DNA of 64,000 nt. Source: Prorocentrum cordatum (taxonomy: Eukaryota > Sar > Dinophyceae > Prorocentrales > Prorocentraceae). Position 1 is the stretch's first letter; each line of letters starts with the position of its first letter. The notes under the pieces are model-generated. The model was not told the DNA's origin and did no database searches. It saw only the letters and a list, made by a program, of their open reading frames with translations. Positions 62,401 through 64,000 of this stretch are shown here, piece by piece. The position numbers and the translations under genes are program-made. The stretch spans positions 159,607-223,606 of the forward strand of contig CAUYUJ010017818.1 of the NCBI GenBank assembly GCA_963575745.1, in the 5' to 3' direction.

Positions 62401-63253
62401 CCCAATCCCTTATTAATCGTCCCCATTGTCCGGTTTTTTAAGGCGCCTTTTTTGTAATTGGGGGGTCGGGTTTATTAGGGCTTTTTCTTTGGATTGGAGC
62501 TTAGGGGGTCCGGTTTATTTAGGCGCCCCGTCGAAGAGGGGGGTCCGGAATTTTAGGTCGCATTTGGAGGGGGGTCCGGTTTTTTCGGGGGGTCGATTAG
62601 TAAGGGATTTGGAGTACCTCCACGTTTGCCACTTCCACCTCCCCCAACCGTGGGAGGAGAAGGAGGAGGAGGAGGCGGAGAGAAGGAGGAGGAGGAGGAG
62701 GAGAAGGAGGAGGAAAATGACTCCCCCCTGGGCCTCCACCTCTGCCGCCACCGCCGCCTTGTGTGTGTGTGTGTGTGTGTAAGCGTGTGGCTTCTAAGTT
62801 CCTCGTCCTCCCCTGCTCGGCCGTGCTCCCTCCCGGTTGCCCTCCTCGACCTGCTCCACCAGTTCCAGGAGGGGAAGAACACAAACAGACACGATTCATC
62901 GTCGATCCCCCAGAAAATATAGGAAAATATGGGAAGGGGGGGGGAAGACGAGCATCCAAAAGATATAGAAAATATTGGGAATCCTGGGATGTGTGTGTGT
63001 ATTTATTTGTCTGTCCCAGGGCCTCTTTACAGTTCCGTGTTCTCTCGTATGTCTTCTCTTCTCTCCTTTCACCCGTGTGCGCTGTTTGTTTCTGTTCCTT
63101 CACTGGGTTCGCAGCCTTGCCCCAGGCACAGTGCGACCAATCGCGCTCGATTGTCATGACGGCCGCGCGCTTCTCGACGCCACTCTCCGACCCTCCCCCC
63201 CGTCCGGCCAGGATAAGAAAAAGGAGGCCAAGAAGCTCGAGAAGGAGGCCAAG
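30832..63253 (+). CDS. PDI-family thioredoxin-fold protein, seven exons found, partial at both ends; predicted selenoprotein
   Basis: A protein disulfide isomerase-like gene whose product would form or isomerise disulfides in the endoplasmic reticulum. Seven exons join in phase: 30832-30882, 34566-34626, 37869-37930, 42782-42888, 44690-44764, 51014-51079, 63212-63253. The joined product has one thioredoxin fold: hydrophobic strand NAFVKFLAPW, active site x-GHC, amphipathic helix AKLKPDWDKLANDF, strand TVLVADVDC, helix TAEGKSLCSKH, cis-proline loop VQGYPTIKVF, and KKDGSPKGEDYNGPREYSGL with KKFVEA closing the fold. A Cys-rich link (two Cys) and a charged, probably coiled tail follow. The first active-site residue is encoded by TGA (30879-30881). 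Missing: 5' exons with signal peptide, 3' exons, stop and 3' UTR. Introns are 1.8 to 12.1 kb, full of mobile elements. The family is secure; the selenocysteine reading is inference. A nonsense mutation in a dying copy is the alternative. Confidence 0.8.
31640..32060. repeat. Irregular minisatellite GGCAACGGGCGGCAGCG / GCGAATCTTCGGCATACC
   Basis: About ten copies of a 36-60 bp unit containing ggcaacgggcggcagcg followed by gcgaaccttcggcataccc. Lies in the first recognised intron of the PDI-like gene. Gives artificial Arg/Ala-rich frames. Confidence 0.75.
32757..32895 (-). repeat. Dispersed repeat with CTTCTGAGAAG words, copy 2
   Basis: Reverse-complement relative of 14118-14262. Contains cttctgagagg, gtcttcggggcaggc, aacttctgagaagg and ccttctgagaaggc. 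Shorter related pieces with the same palindrome lie at 50875-50985 and 58735-58830. Confidence 0.65.
33553..33630. mobile_element. Foldback element family F, short copy (78 bp)
   Basis: Almost entirely an inverted repeat: tagggggccacatgcgaacc and ctacccctacc on the left, ggtaggggtaggatccgcat and gtggcccccta-like on the right, with cacgatttctga between. It forms one strong hairpin. The longer relative is at 58569-58716. In the first recognised intron of the PDI-like gene. Confidence 0.8.
34311..34445 (+). repeat. Dispersed ~135-bp repeat M, copy 1
   Basis: Starts tgacacgttgatcagcgaat, contains ccgttttcggttcgcgagag and ends ggaggtttgtcc. A diverged copy lies at 61441-61579. It ends about 120 bp before exon b of the PDI-like gene. 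Confidence 0.65.
34566..34626 (+). CDS. PDI-like gene, exon b: GHC and first helix
   Basis: Acceptor ccgcggag; reads (G)GC, HCAKLKPDWDKLANDFKSS, then AG. The second active-site cysteine (34571-34573) is present. K-L-K-P-x-W-D-K-L-A is typical of the helix that follows CGHC in PDI. The donor is GC (gcccga) after AG. The direct repeat CCAGG is shared with the acceptor of exon c. Confidence 0.85.
34674..34735. repeat. (GAG)n/(GAC)n microsatellite
   Basis: About 14 GAG triplets followed by GAC triplets, 45 bp downstream of exon b, in the intron. It extends the exon frame artificially as poly-Glu then Asp. Confidence 0.9.
35045..36750. other. No gene seen
   Basis: Intronic sequence between exons b and c. 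It holds scattered purine- or pyrimidine-rich words and a pair of words gcacggttttgggacc / gtgcggtgac near 36530-36660 that recur in inverted form (aaatcgtgcggtgactgaccgtgc), but no motif-bearing frame. Confidence 0.4.
36754..36951 (+). repeat. ~200-bp element with four inverted CATATCCAGTGC words, copy 2
   Basis: Second copy of the element at 4327-4531, about 90 percent alike by eye. The first word is catgtccagtgc here. It is followed directly by the purine-rich GAG block. Confidence 0.75.
36977..37102. repeat. (GAG)n-rich block
   Basis: About 40 GAG/AAG/CAG triplets. Intronic; gives a poly-Glu frame. Confidence 0.9.
37219..37391 (+). mobile_element. MITE family D (173 bp) with 5-bp target duplication and empty site
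   Basis: Terminal inverted repeats of 26 bp: taaaacgacgcgaagatcgg plus gacaaa, and the inverse of ttta plus tcccgatcttagccatgtttta. Flanked by ggtgg on both sides (37214-37218, 37392-37396). The interior holds gagcggtccggaacgctctg palindromes. The duplicated copy of the flanking sequence at 37597-37677 lacks the element and has a single ggtgg. Confidence 0.85.
37435..37597 (+). mobile_element. MITE family C, copy 2 (163 bp)
   Basis: Starts aggagggaaagagacacaca, holds the double tatgggaaaatatgg core and ends gtgtcctggggctccttca. Flanks do not show a clear duplication. Located 270 bp before exon c. Confidence 0.8.
37869..37930 (+). CDS. PDI-like gene, exon c: central strand and helix
   Basis: Acceptor gcgccag; reads (AG)G, TVLVADVDCTAEGKSLCSKH, then G. 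V-L-V-A-D-V-D-C-T-A is diagnostic for PDI thioredoxin folds, where the buried strand is followed by a helix. The donor is GC (gcgggg). Phase joins exon d to restore the codon GGC. Confidence 0.85.
38060..39060. other. Possible remnant of a coding fragment on the - strand; nothing assigned
   Basis: The - strand from 38550 to 38300 reads KKRVEELEVGYTETAVGA, then PHCMFEIAGLRATIVARTEA and RAHFLTRPRRSLR, which looks partly coding and helical, but has no recognisable motif. A run of 17 C lies at 38596-38612. The rest is unique intronic sequence. Confidence 0.25.
39061..39196 (+). mobile_element. MITE family H (136 bp)
   Basis: Ends actcggaggtccgcgcgg and its inverse ctgcgcggacctccgagt. The inner part folds as gcgccaggggcggcgccgca with ggcgccgccaggggg. 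No target duplication seen. A half copy is at 58283-58339. Confidence 0.7.
39251..39402 (+). mobile_element. MITE family G, copy 1 (152 bp)
   Basis: Ends ccagcatggaacacatccct and inverse agggatacgttcgaggctgg. The inner part has inverted caatcttagggattc / gaatccctaagattg words. Flanked by longer direct repeats: gattgctcggtgtctaacac (39213) and gattgctcggtttctaacac (39406). Copy 2 has the same length and lies in the opposite orientation at 59357-59508. Confidence 0.8.
40545..40745. repeat. TACA/TATA-rich microsatellite block
   Basis: (ATAC)n and (TA)n words with cgtacgtacgtgcatgcatac. Same type as 6677-6862. Confidence 0.85.
41568..41727 (+). mobile_element. MITE family C, copy 3 (160 bp)
   Basis: Starts agggggaaaaaacacacaga and ends gtgtcctggggccccttca. 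Flanks ctaaatc / ctaaagg share five of seven bases. In the intron between exons c and d. Confidence 0.85.
42570..42705. repeat. GCGAAGTTATTCGCGCTTCGCGCTTCGCGG repeats, inverted
   Basis: The 29-base word gcgaagttattcgcgcttcg with cgcttcgcgg occurs at 42557 and 42654 in direct orientation; the second is followed by agcgcgaagcgcgaagttgg, its inverse, giving a strong hairpin. Located 80 bp before exon d. Confidence 0.7.
42782..42888 (+). CDS. PDI-like gene, exon d: cis-proline loop and last strands
   Basis: Acceptor gagcggag; reads (G)GC, VQGYPTIKVFKKDGSPKGED, YNGPREYSGLKKFVE. G-Y-P-T-I-K carries the cis-proline that faces the active site, and G-x-x-x-x-x-Y-x-G-x-R is the usual closing hairpin. 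The donor is GC (gcaggt), not the GT four bases further, because only the GC choice joins exon e in frame (FVE|ANLAG) with a 6-bp repeat cgaggc at both ends. Confidence 0.9.
43073..43227 (+). mobile_element. MITE family A, copy 3 (155 bp), perfect 8-bp target duplication
   Basis: Left end ttaagtcgggcctgtccctc with tacaggaag; right end catgtcgggggaaatgcccg with acctaa. Both flanks are cacaagtt (43065-43072, 43228-43235). The interior is AT-rich with gtcaaaaaatagtca. It lies 180 bp downstream of exon d of the PDI-like gene. Confidence 0.9.
43610..44060. repeat. GTCTTGNGG / GGGCCTCTNGGGC loose arrays
   Basis: Words such as tgtgggcctctcgtgggcct, gccgtcttgagggtctcttg and ggccttcttggg. Diverged form of the GGGGCCTCTTGG motif, in the intron between exons d and e. 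Confidence 0.65.
44394..44467. repeat. (GAC)n microsatellite, ~24 copies
   Basis: Pure cgacgacgac run, ending gactacgac. It is followed after 40 bp by MITE C copy 4. Confidence 0.95.
44510..44669 (+). mobile_element. MITE family C, copy 4 (160 bp), 20 bp from a splice acceptor
   Basis: Starts agaggagaaaaagcacacag, ends gtgtcccagggccccttca. The acceptor of exon e (44688-44689) lies 20 bp downstream, so the T-rich right half of the element (tgtgtgtatttatttgtgtg) provides or replaces the pyrimidine-rich sequence before the exon. Confidence 0.85.
44690..44764 (+). CDS. PDI-like gene, exon e: Cys-rich link after the thioredoxin fold
   Basis: Acceptor ggtgcgag; reads ANLAGPECSLEDKEGCSPEE and LAILE. 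The pattern C-S-L-x-x-K-E-x-C-S/D, followed by a helix L-x-x-L-E, is what I recall of the segment that follows the thioredoxin fold in single-domain PDI-like proteins of protists. The two cysteines may pair. The acceptor is only 20 bp from the right end of MITE C copy 4. The donor is taken as GA (gagccc), giving a 6-bp repeat gaggag; a GC donor 15 bp downstream (acg|gcgcgg) would also keep the frame. Confidence 0.8.
45438..45610. mobile_element. Inverted-repeat element family I (173 bp)
   Basis: Terminal inverted repeats of about 50 bp with very few mismatches: tcgagtaggggatcgactac, agaattgatttaccccaaaa on the left and the inverse ttttggggtaaatcaattct, gtagtcgatcccctactcga on the right. Additional gattcga/tcgaatc words lie inside. 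No clear target duplication. AT-richer than its surroundings. Confidence 0.8.
46150..46440. repeat. GGGGNCTCTTGGGAG loose array
   Basis: Words like ggagccctcttggggctctcttggg and ctattggggtcctcttgg. Preceded at 46047 by cctccggccagtgccgccga, the word also found near 969. Confidence 0.7.
46985..47125 (+). repeat. Tandem repeat, ~60-bp unit, 3 copies
   Basis: Units start cacgagcgtgtggcagggct, cacgaacgtgcggcagggcc and cagaaacgtgtggcagggcc, each followed by gggactctcac or gggattctcac. Intronic. Confidence 0.7.
47126..49080. other. No gene seen
   Basis: Intronic stretch with pyrimidine-rich blocks (47700-48130, 48690-48830). A 143-codon + frame at 48321-48752 lacks motifs and includes a leucine/phenylalanine run from a pyrimidine-rich repeat, so it is not called. 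Confidence 0.4.
49321..49507. mobile_element. Inverted-repeat element family J (187 bp)
   Basis: Ends ccatacagtcggggcgctaa with acaaggaaccc and the inverse gggttccttaggtcaacgcc with ccgactgtatgg; about 30 bp of inverted repeat. The interior has cttcgattgggaatcgaag. No clear target duplication. Confidence 0.75.
49990..50560. repeat. GGGGGCCTCTTGG arrays
   Basis: Dense arrays at 50010-50290 and 50385-50530, separated by cgaaagaaaatcaatgattttcac, a spacer seen in the composites at 2.7 and 10.1 kb. They give artificial GASWGPLG / RGPQEAPK frames. Confidence 0.85.
51014..51079 (+). CDS. PDI-like gene, exon f: charged helix
   Basis: Acceptor gccgagag; reads ESEKMSVAERREKFSQMEKE and VQ. Highly charged, heptad-like spacing suggests a coiled coil. 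It joins exon e as LAILE-ESEKM and exon g as KEVQ-DKKKE. The donor is GA (gagcca) with the repeat cagga shared with the next acceptor. Not recognisable alone, but phase, splice-site type and charge pattern all fit. Confidence 0.65.
51166..51315 (+). mobile_element. MITE family A, copy 4 (150 bp), perfect 8-bp target duplication
   Basis: Left end ttcggtcgggtatgtccccc with tacaggcgg; right end ttgtagagggacaggcccaaatttca. Flanks cagtggca (51158-51165, 51316-51323). It begins 86 bp after exon f. Confidence 0.9.
51890..51920. repeat. GACGTC short repeats
   Basis: ggacgtcggacgtcgacgtcgacgtcgacgtcggg, a short palindromic run in GC-rich intronic sequence 5' of the LINE. Confidence 0.7.
52055..52123. 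repeat. (CTC)n microsatellite
   Basis: ctcctcctcctcctcctcct and cgtcctcctcctcgtcc words immediately upstream of the LINE endonuclease. Confidence 0.9.
52200..53267 (+). pseudogene. LINE APE-type endonuclease domain
   Basis: From RLRVAQYNSQALPLHRGL (about 52288) the + frame follows an endonuclease/exonuclease/phosphatase fold: CHVISLTGTRQ (position of the catalytic Glu, here Gly-Thr), GCMLALDAKKF, WSGHYDFCFITAYGML, ILMMDGDFHCGLQ (G-D-F-N/H), MCLANTYFREGYGATYFRGS, RNDYIAIPKAMMAQVQTLRV and NADHAPLVMDF (final D-H). The frame stops at 53265-53267, and the sense continues in another frame (DPIYDGFIRDLDAWADHPDT). The missing catalytic Glu and this shift show it is inactive. The first 250 codons of the open frame (from 51318) are GC-rich low-complexity sequence, not part of the domain. 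Confidence 0.75.
53251..54174 (+). pseudogene. LINE linker region between endonuclease and reverse transcriptase
   Basis: One frame, interrupted by TAA at 53551-53553: DPIYDGFIRDLDAWADHP, QTRFLQDSLDVDGYWNFL, then stop, then FLRRFRRRELRRMRDTWSME, QNDWHQVWVLSRLIGGTRLG and PKKRRFQLAATFPPTVDEW. The sense resumes in the same frame directly after the stop, so only a point change separates the halves. A further TAG ends it at 54172-54174, again with sense continuing. Linker segments of this length with R/W-rich helices are usual in dinoflagellate LINE polyproteins as I recall them. Confidence 0.6.
54175..55310 (+). pseudogene. LINE reverse transcriptase domain
   Basis: Same frame as the linker. KAERVVHLLDPIGKAFAGQL is the entry motif; SGFKPRRRREQTILQVKIA the R-x-x-x-x-I helix; VAPLYDQASALASVDHEALN motif A (conserved Asp in YDQAS); LGCGDLQGDVAAPDKFINV motif B (Q-G-D-x-x-x-P-x-x-F); HGAYADDMFRMV motif C with YADD (about 54882-54893); then VQDWD and TAG at 54958-54960. 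Sense resumes in the same frame: QQFYKQQNITFEGNPIICL and RHLGAWHHFDGHETWELKKL (thumb). A +1 shift near 55255 follows. The catalytic YADD is intact. Confidence 0.85.
55258..55870 (+). pseudogene. LINE region after the RT thumb
   Basis: After a frame change the + strand reads GMVVNAYLSGGETWPLSDRA (Y-G-x-E-T-W motif after the thumb), NYEVRRRLQLYTTQSILRYR, RLRWIHHMARFPRDHRVLLG (R-R-L-R-W-x-x-H-x-A-R) and RRPAQDALRARGWFSIFEDL. These are the usual blocks C-terminal to reverse transcriptase in this LINE type. Another frame change near 55830 leads into zinc fingers. Confidence 0.75.
55836..56110 (+). pseudogene. LINE C2H2-type zinc fingers
   Basis: CRRCAHSYDTIKQLRVHEYR and AH is one C2H2 finger (C-x2-C, then H-x4-H). 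Then ITNQCPWCSRVFANITNARL with RSQ is a second, with C-x2-C but the first histidine replaced, and DITCPFCNTRL begins a third. Three spaced fingers after the reverse transcriptase suggest RNA or DNA target binding. A frame change inside the third finger (about 56120) is needed to reach the next part. Confidence 0.7.
56119..56853 (+). CDS. LINE C-terminal domain, open frame
   Basis: A 244-codon frame: GTGMEQLATATQMEGDWARN, NDQLKQLAIATAKTVVGMGA, MQRRLQGCLETTALAREAHP, YEYMKKMTPSHERCWIALIS, GQMLTCMQKRCHRQKAWSED and RWRINLMVVPELRAVQMEAM, ending in TGA at 56851-56853. It is mostly helical with a late Cys/Lys-rich patch and follows the zinc fingers. It is the longest unbroken coding frame of the element. 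I recall similar tails in dinoflagellate LINEs but cannot name a domain. The overlapping Gly/Asp-rich frame on the same strand is a shadow. Confidence 0.6.
   Translation: MIPLRVHIVIFAHNFSAKRAMGGTGMEQLATATQMEGDWARNTRRAVGSADNDQLKQLAIATAKTVVGMGAMQRRLQGCLETTALAREAHPHLKGLQDTGKSYDAERKAFKEANKYEYMKKMTPSHERCWIALISMIAKGESVPKEKKTQLLVYSQKVSSVSGQMLTCMQKRCHRQKAWSEDRWRINLMVVPELRAVQMEAMAAIGAKPQVEVKAGAPARNPNVRSVVSTLVEMGEYTAANQEG
57410..57540. repeat. TCC/ATCCTC pyrimidine-rich microsatellites
   Basis: (TGTCC)n at 57403-57420, ctcctcctcc words and (CTCATC)n at 57490-57520. Confidence 0.8.
57541..58282. other. AT-richer unique stretch; no gene assigned
   Basis: The - strand holds a 128-codon frame (58158-57772) with a natural look (SCPILTVMVDCNVFTSQDPK, HFTVPMGFFSRNQSCADVAA) but no motif; a + frame of 102 codons overlaps it. 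Tandem ccttgcatccttgcc/ccttgcatccttacc words lie at 58050-58150. Left unassigned. Confidence 0.3.
58283..58339 (+). mobile_element. MITE family H, half copy
   Basis: gccgccagggggccccagcg through ccgcgcggacctccgagt matches the right half of 39061-39196. The left end is missing. Confidence 0.6.
58569..58716. mobile_element. Foldback element family F, long copy (148 bp)
   Basis: Inverted arms of about 50 bp: tagggggccacatgcgaacc, ctgcccctaccctccacgat, ttctgag on the left and their inverse on the right (aatcgtggggggtaggggta, gggttcgcatgtggccccct, a). Centre cttcgttcgggagctcccga. Flanks gtaca and tgtata: a TA duplication around GGGGGCC..GGCCCCC is possible. Confidence 0.8.
59357..59508 (-). mobile_element. 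MITE family G, copy 2 (152 bp)
   Basis: Ends ccagcctcgaacgtatccct and inverse agggatatgttccaggctgg. Same length as copy 1 at 39251, opposite orientation. Flanked by tgcggctcgatgt (59341) and tgtggctcgatgt (59513), a 12-of-13 direct repeat. Confidence 0.8.
59655..59800. repeat. GAG/GAT/GAC-rich microsatellite
   Basis: Purine-rich triplets (aggaggaagagaaggaggag, gatgatgatgagaaggagga, ggaggacgcggagacgacga). Preceded by a (GATGCATCGGC) triple at 59578-59610. Confidence 0.8.
60425..60560 (+). other. Short exon-like stretch, not assigned
   Basis: Reading GGIVNSMGAFVNKITAGP and ANVWRDGGMKKAVN then TGA on the + strand (about 60451-60556) looks like natural protein, but it has no recognisable motif and does not fit the phase of the PDI-like exons. 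Recorded as a possible remnant. Confidence 0.2.
61042..61230 (+). mobile_element. MITE family A, copy 5 (189 bp), perfect 8-bp target duplication
   Basis: Left end ttgcgtcgggcctgtccttc with tacaggagg; right end cctctaggagggcacgcccg with acctaa. Flanks gcctggac (61034-61041, 61231-61238). Longer than its relatives because cacaatagtctggggacgat is tandemly repeated inside. Confidence 0.9.
61441..61579 (+). repeat. Dispersed ~135-bp repeat M, copy 2
   Basis: tgacacgtcgattagggaac through ccgttttcggttctcgagag and ggtctgtcc; relative of 34311-34445. Confidence 0.65.
61667..61846 (+). mobile_element. MITE family B, copy 2 (180 bp)
   Basis: Left end tactgcagatttcgtaatga with aagggaggggtct; right end ccccgactttattacggaat with ccggagta. 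Flanks tcgatttg / tcgattta agree at seven of eight positions (61659-61666, 61847-61854). The interior is made of agaccccccaga and cagacccccc words. Confidence 0.85.
62398..62615 (+). mobile_element. MITE family K, copy 1 (218 bp)
   Basis: Ends agtcccaatcccttattaat with cg and the inverse cgattagtaagggatttgga with gt. The interior is built of ggggggtccggttttt words and gcgccccgtcgaagaggggg. Flanked by acctcc on both sides. Copy 2 is at 63500-63713. Confidence 0.75.
62867..63029 (+). mobile_element. MITE family C, copy 5 (163 bp), 7-bp target duplication
   Basis: Starts aggaggggaagaacacaaac, ends gtctgtcccagggcctcttta. Flanked by cagttcc on both sides (62860-62866, 63030-63036), the cleanest duplication of the family. 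Located 180 bp before exon g. Confidence 0.85.
63212..63253 (+). CDS. PDI-like gene, exon g: charged helix, end uncertain
   Basis: A pyrimidine tract (ctctccgaccctcccccccg) and ccag precede DKKKEAKKLEKEAK. Lys/Glu alternation continues the helix of exon f in phase 0. A GC donor (gctagc) after AAG at 63253 is the consistent choice; a GT donor at 63273 (gtgagg) would add 20 bases. Later exons must lie beyond the right edge. Confidence 0.55.
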
Positions 63254-63499
63254 GCTAGCAACCCCTCGACGGGTGAGGGGGGAGAAGGGAAGATGAGGAC
63301 GTGAAGACGAGAGCCATGATGTTTTGGCTTTCCAGATTCCAATCTACTTTTCAGCGCTCTCCTACTTCAATGATCGAGTGGCTTCACCTTTTCCGTCCTC
63401 CTTATTGGGGCGGACGGACACCCAAATCTATTTCCAACGCCTTCCTACTTCATGTTTCTACCTACTACTTCCGACCGGTGGGTACTCCAAATGCATTAT

Positions 63500-63713
63500 T
63501 ATAGTCCCCCGGGTCCGGTTTTTTTATAAGGCGTTTTTTTGTAACTGGGGGGGCCCGGTTTAGTGGGCGTTCTCTTAGGATTGGAGTTCAGGGGATCTGG
63601 TGGTTTGTGAATGCGCCCCGTCGAAGAGGGGGGTCAGACTGTGAGGTCTGAGGTCGCATCTGGAGGGGGGTCATGTTTTTCAGGGCGGGGTCGATTCATA
63701 AGGGATTTAGAGT
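63500..63713 (+). mobile_element. MITE family K, copy 2 (~214 bp)
   Basis: From about actccaaatgcattattata (63484-63503) to cgattcataagggatttaga with gt. Shares cgccccgtcgaagagggggg and gaggtcgcatctggaggggg with copy 1. The ends are more diverged and no duplication is seen. Confidence 0.65.
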
Positions 63714-63944
63714 AAGAGGGGCGAGGGAGAAGGGTCGCTCGGGCCCAGGACCTGAACATCTGTCGCTCCGGAGCACTCCGGGTCCCTCTCCGAGCGCTCC
63801 GCGCTCCGGAACGGCCGCGGTGCCCCGGAACATCCTCCAGAGCCGCTGGAGCTCAGAAGTCCTCGATGTTGCCATCGTCTTGCCTTCGTCTCGGAGGAGG
63901 GACGAGGGAAAGGCAGGGAGGATCATGAATGACAAACGATGGTA

Positions 63945-64000
63945 AGGAGGAGGAGGAGGAGGAGGAGGAGGAGGAGGAGGAGGAGGAGGAGGAGGAGGAA
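63945..64000. repeat. (GAG)n microsatellite at right window edge
   Basis: About 18 GAG triplets, cut by the end of the window. Confidence 0.9.

Overview
The window reads as nuclear DNA of a dinoflagellate. The grounds are very GC-rich, low-gene-density sequence, introns that start with GC or GA and end in AG, Helitron and LINE remnants that look like those of dinoflagellate genomes as I recall them, and endless low-complexity GC-rich repeats. A Prorocentrum- or Suessiales-like species is a guess; nothing here fixes the genus. There is no sign of bacterial or organelle gene organisation. Most long open frames are artefacts of repeats.

The one clear host gene runs on the + strand from 30832 past the right edge. 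Seven small exons (30832-30882, 34566-34626, 37869-37930, 42782-42888, 44690-44764, 51014-51079, 63212-63253) join in frame into a thioredoxin-fold protein of the protein disulfide isomerase (PDI) family plus the start of a charged helical tail. About 464 coding bases lie in about 32 kb. All six introns have GC or GA donors, AG acceptors and 4-6 bp direct repeats at their ends. Joined this way, the first cysteine of the CGHC active site is an in-frame TGA, so the predicted site is selenocysteine-Gly-His-Cys. This is the most interesting feature of the window. The 5' exons and the 3' UTR (where a SECIS element would lie) were not found or are outside the window.

Left part (1-20 kb): relics of retroelements on the - strand (an APE-type endonuclease end at 2.2-2.6 kb, a retropepsin with one stop codon at 3.2-3.75 kb), two unrecognised - strand coding fragments at the left edge, two weak + strand reading frames at 10.7-11.75 kb, and many arrays of the GGGGCCTCTTGG minisatellite joined to a repeated ~120-bp GC-rich hairpin module.

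Middle (19.5-30.3 kb): a ~100-bp tandem repeat, then a decayed Helitron on the + strand. Its Rep-type N-terminal domain (21.6-22.3 kb), a helicase Walker B segment (27.1 kb) and the C-terminal helicase motifs (29.3-30.25 kb) are readable through frameshifts, stops, a long GA array and minisatellites. It lies just upstream of the first recognised PDI exon.

Right part (30.9-64 kb): the introns of the PDI-like gene. They hold at least eleven families of short inverted-repeat elements (MITE-like); several have clean target duplications and one has its empty site next door. The last intron holds a decayed LINE (about 52.2-56.85 kb: APE endonuclease, reverse transcriptase with YADD, zinc fingers, C-terminal domain) with three in-frame stops and a few frameshifts.
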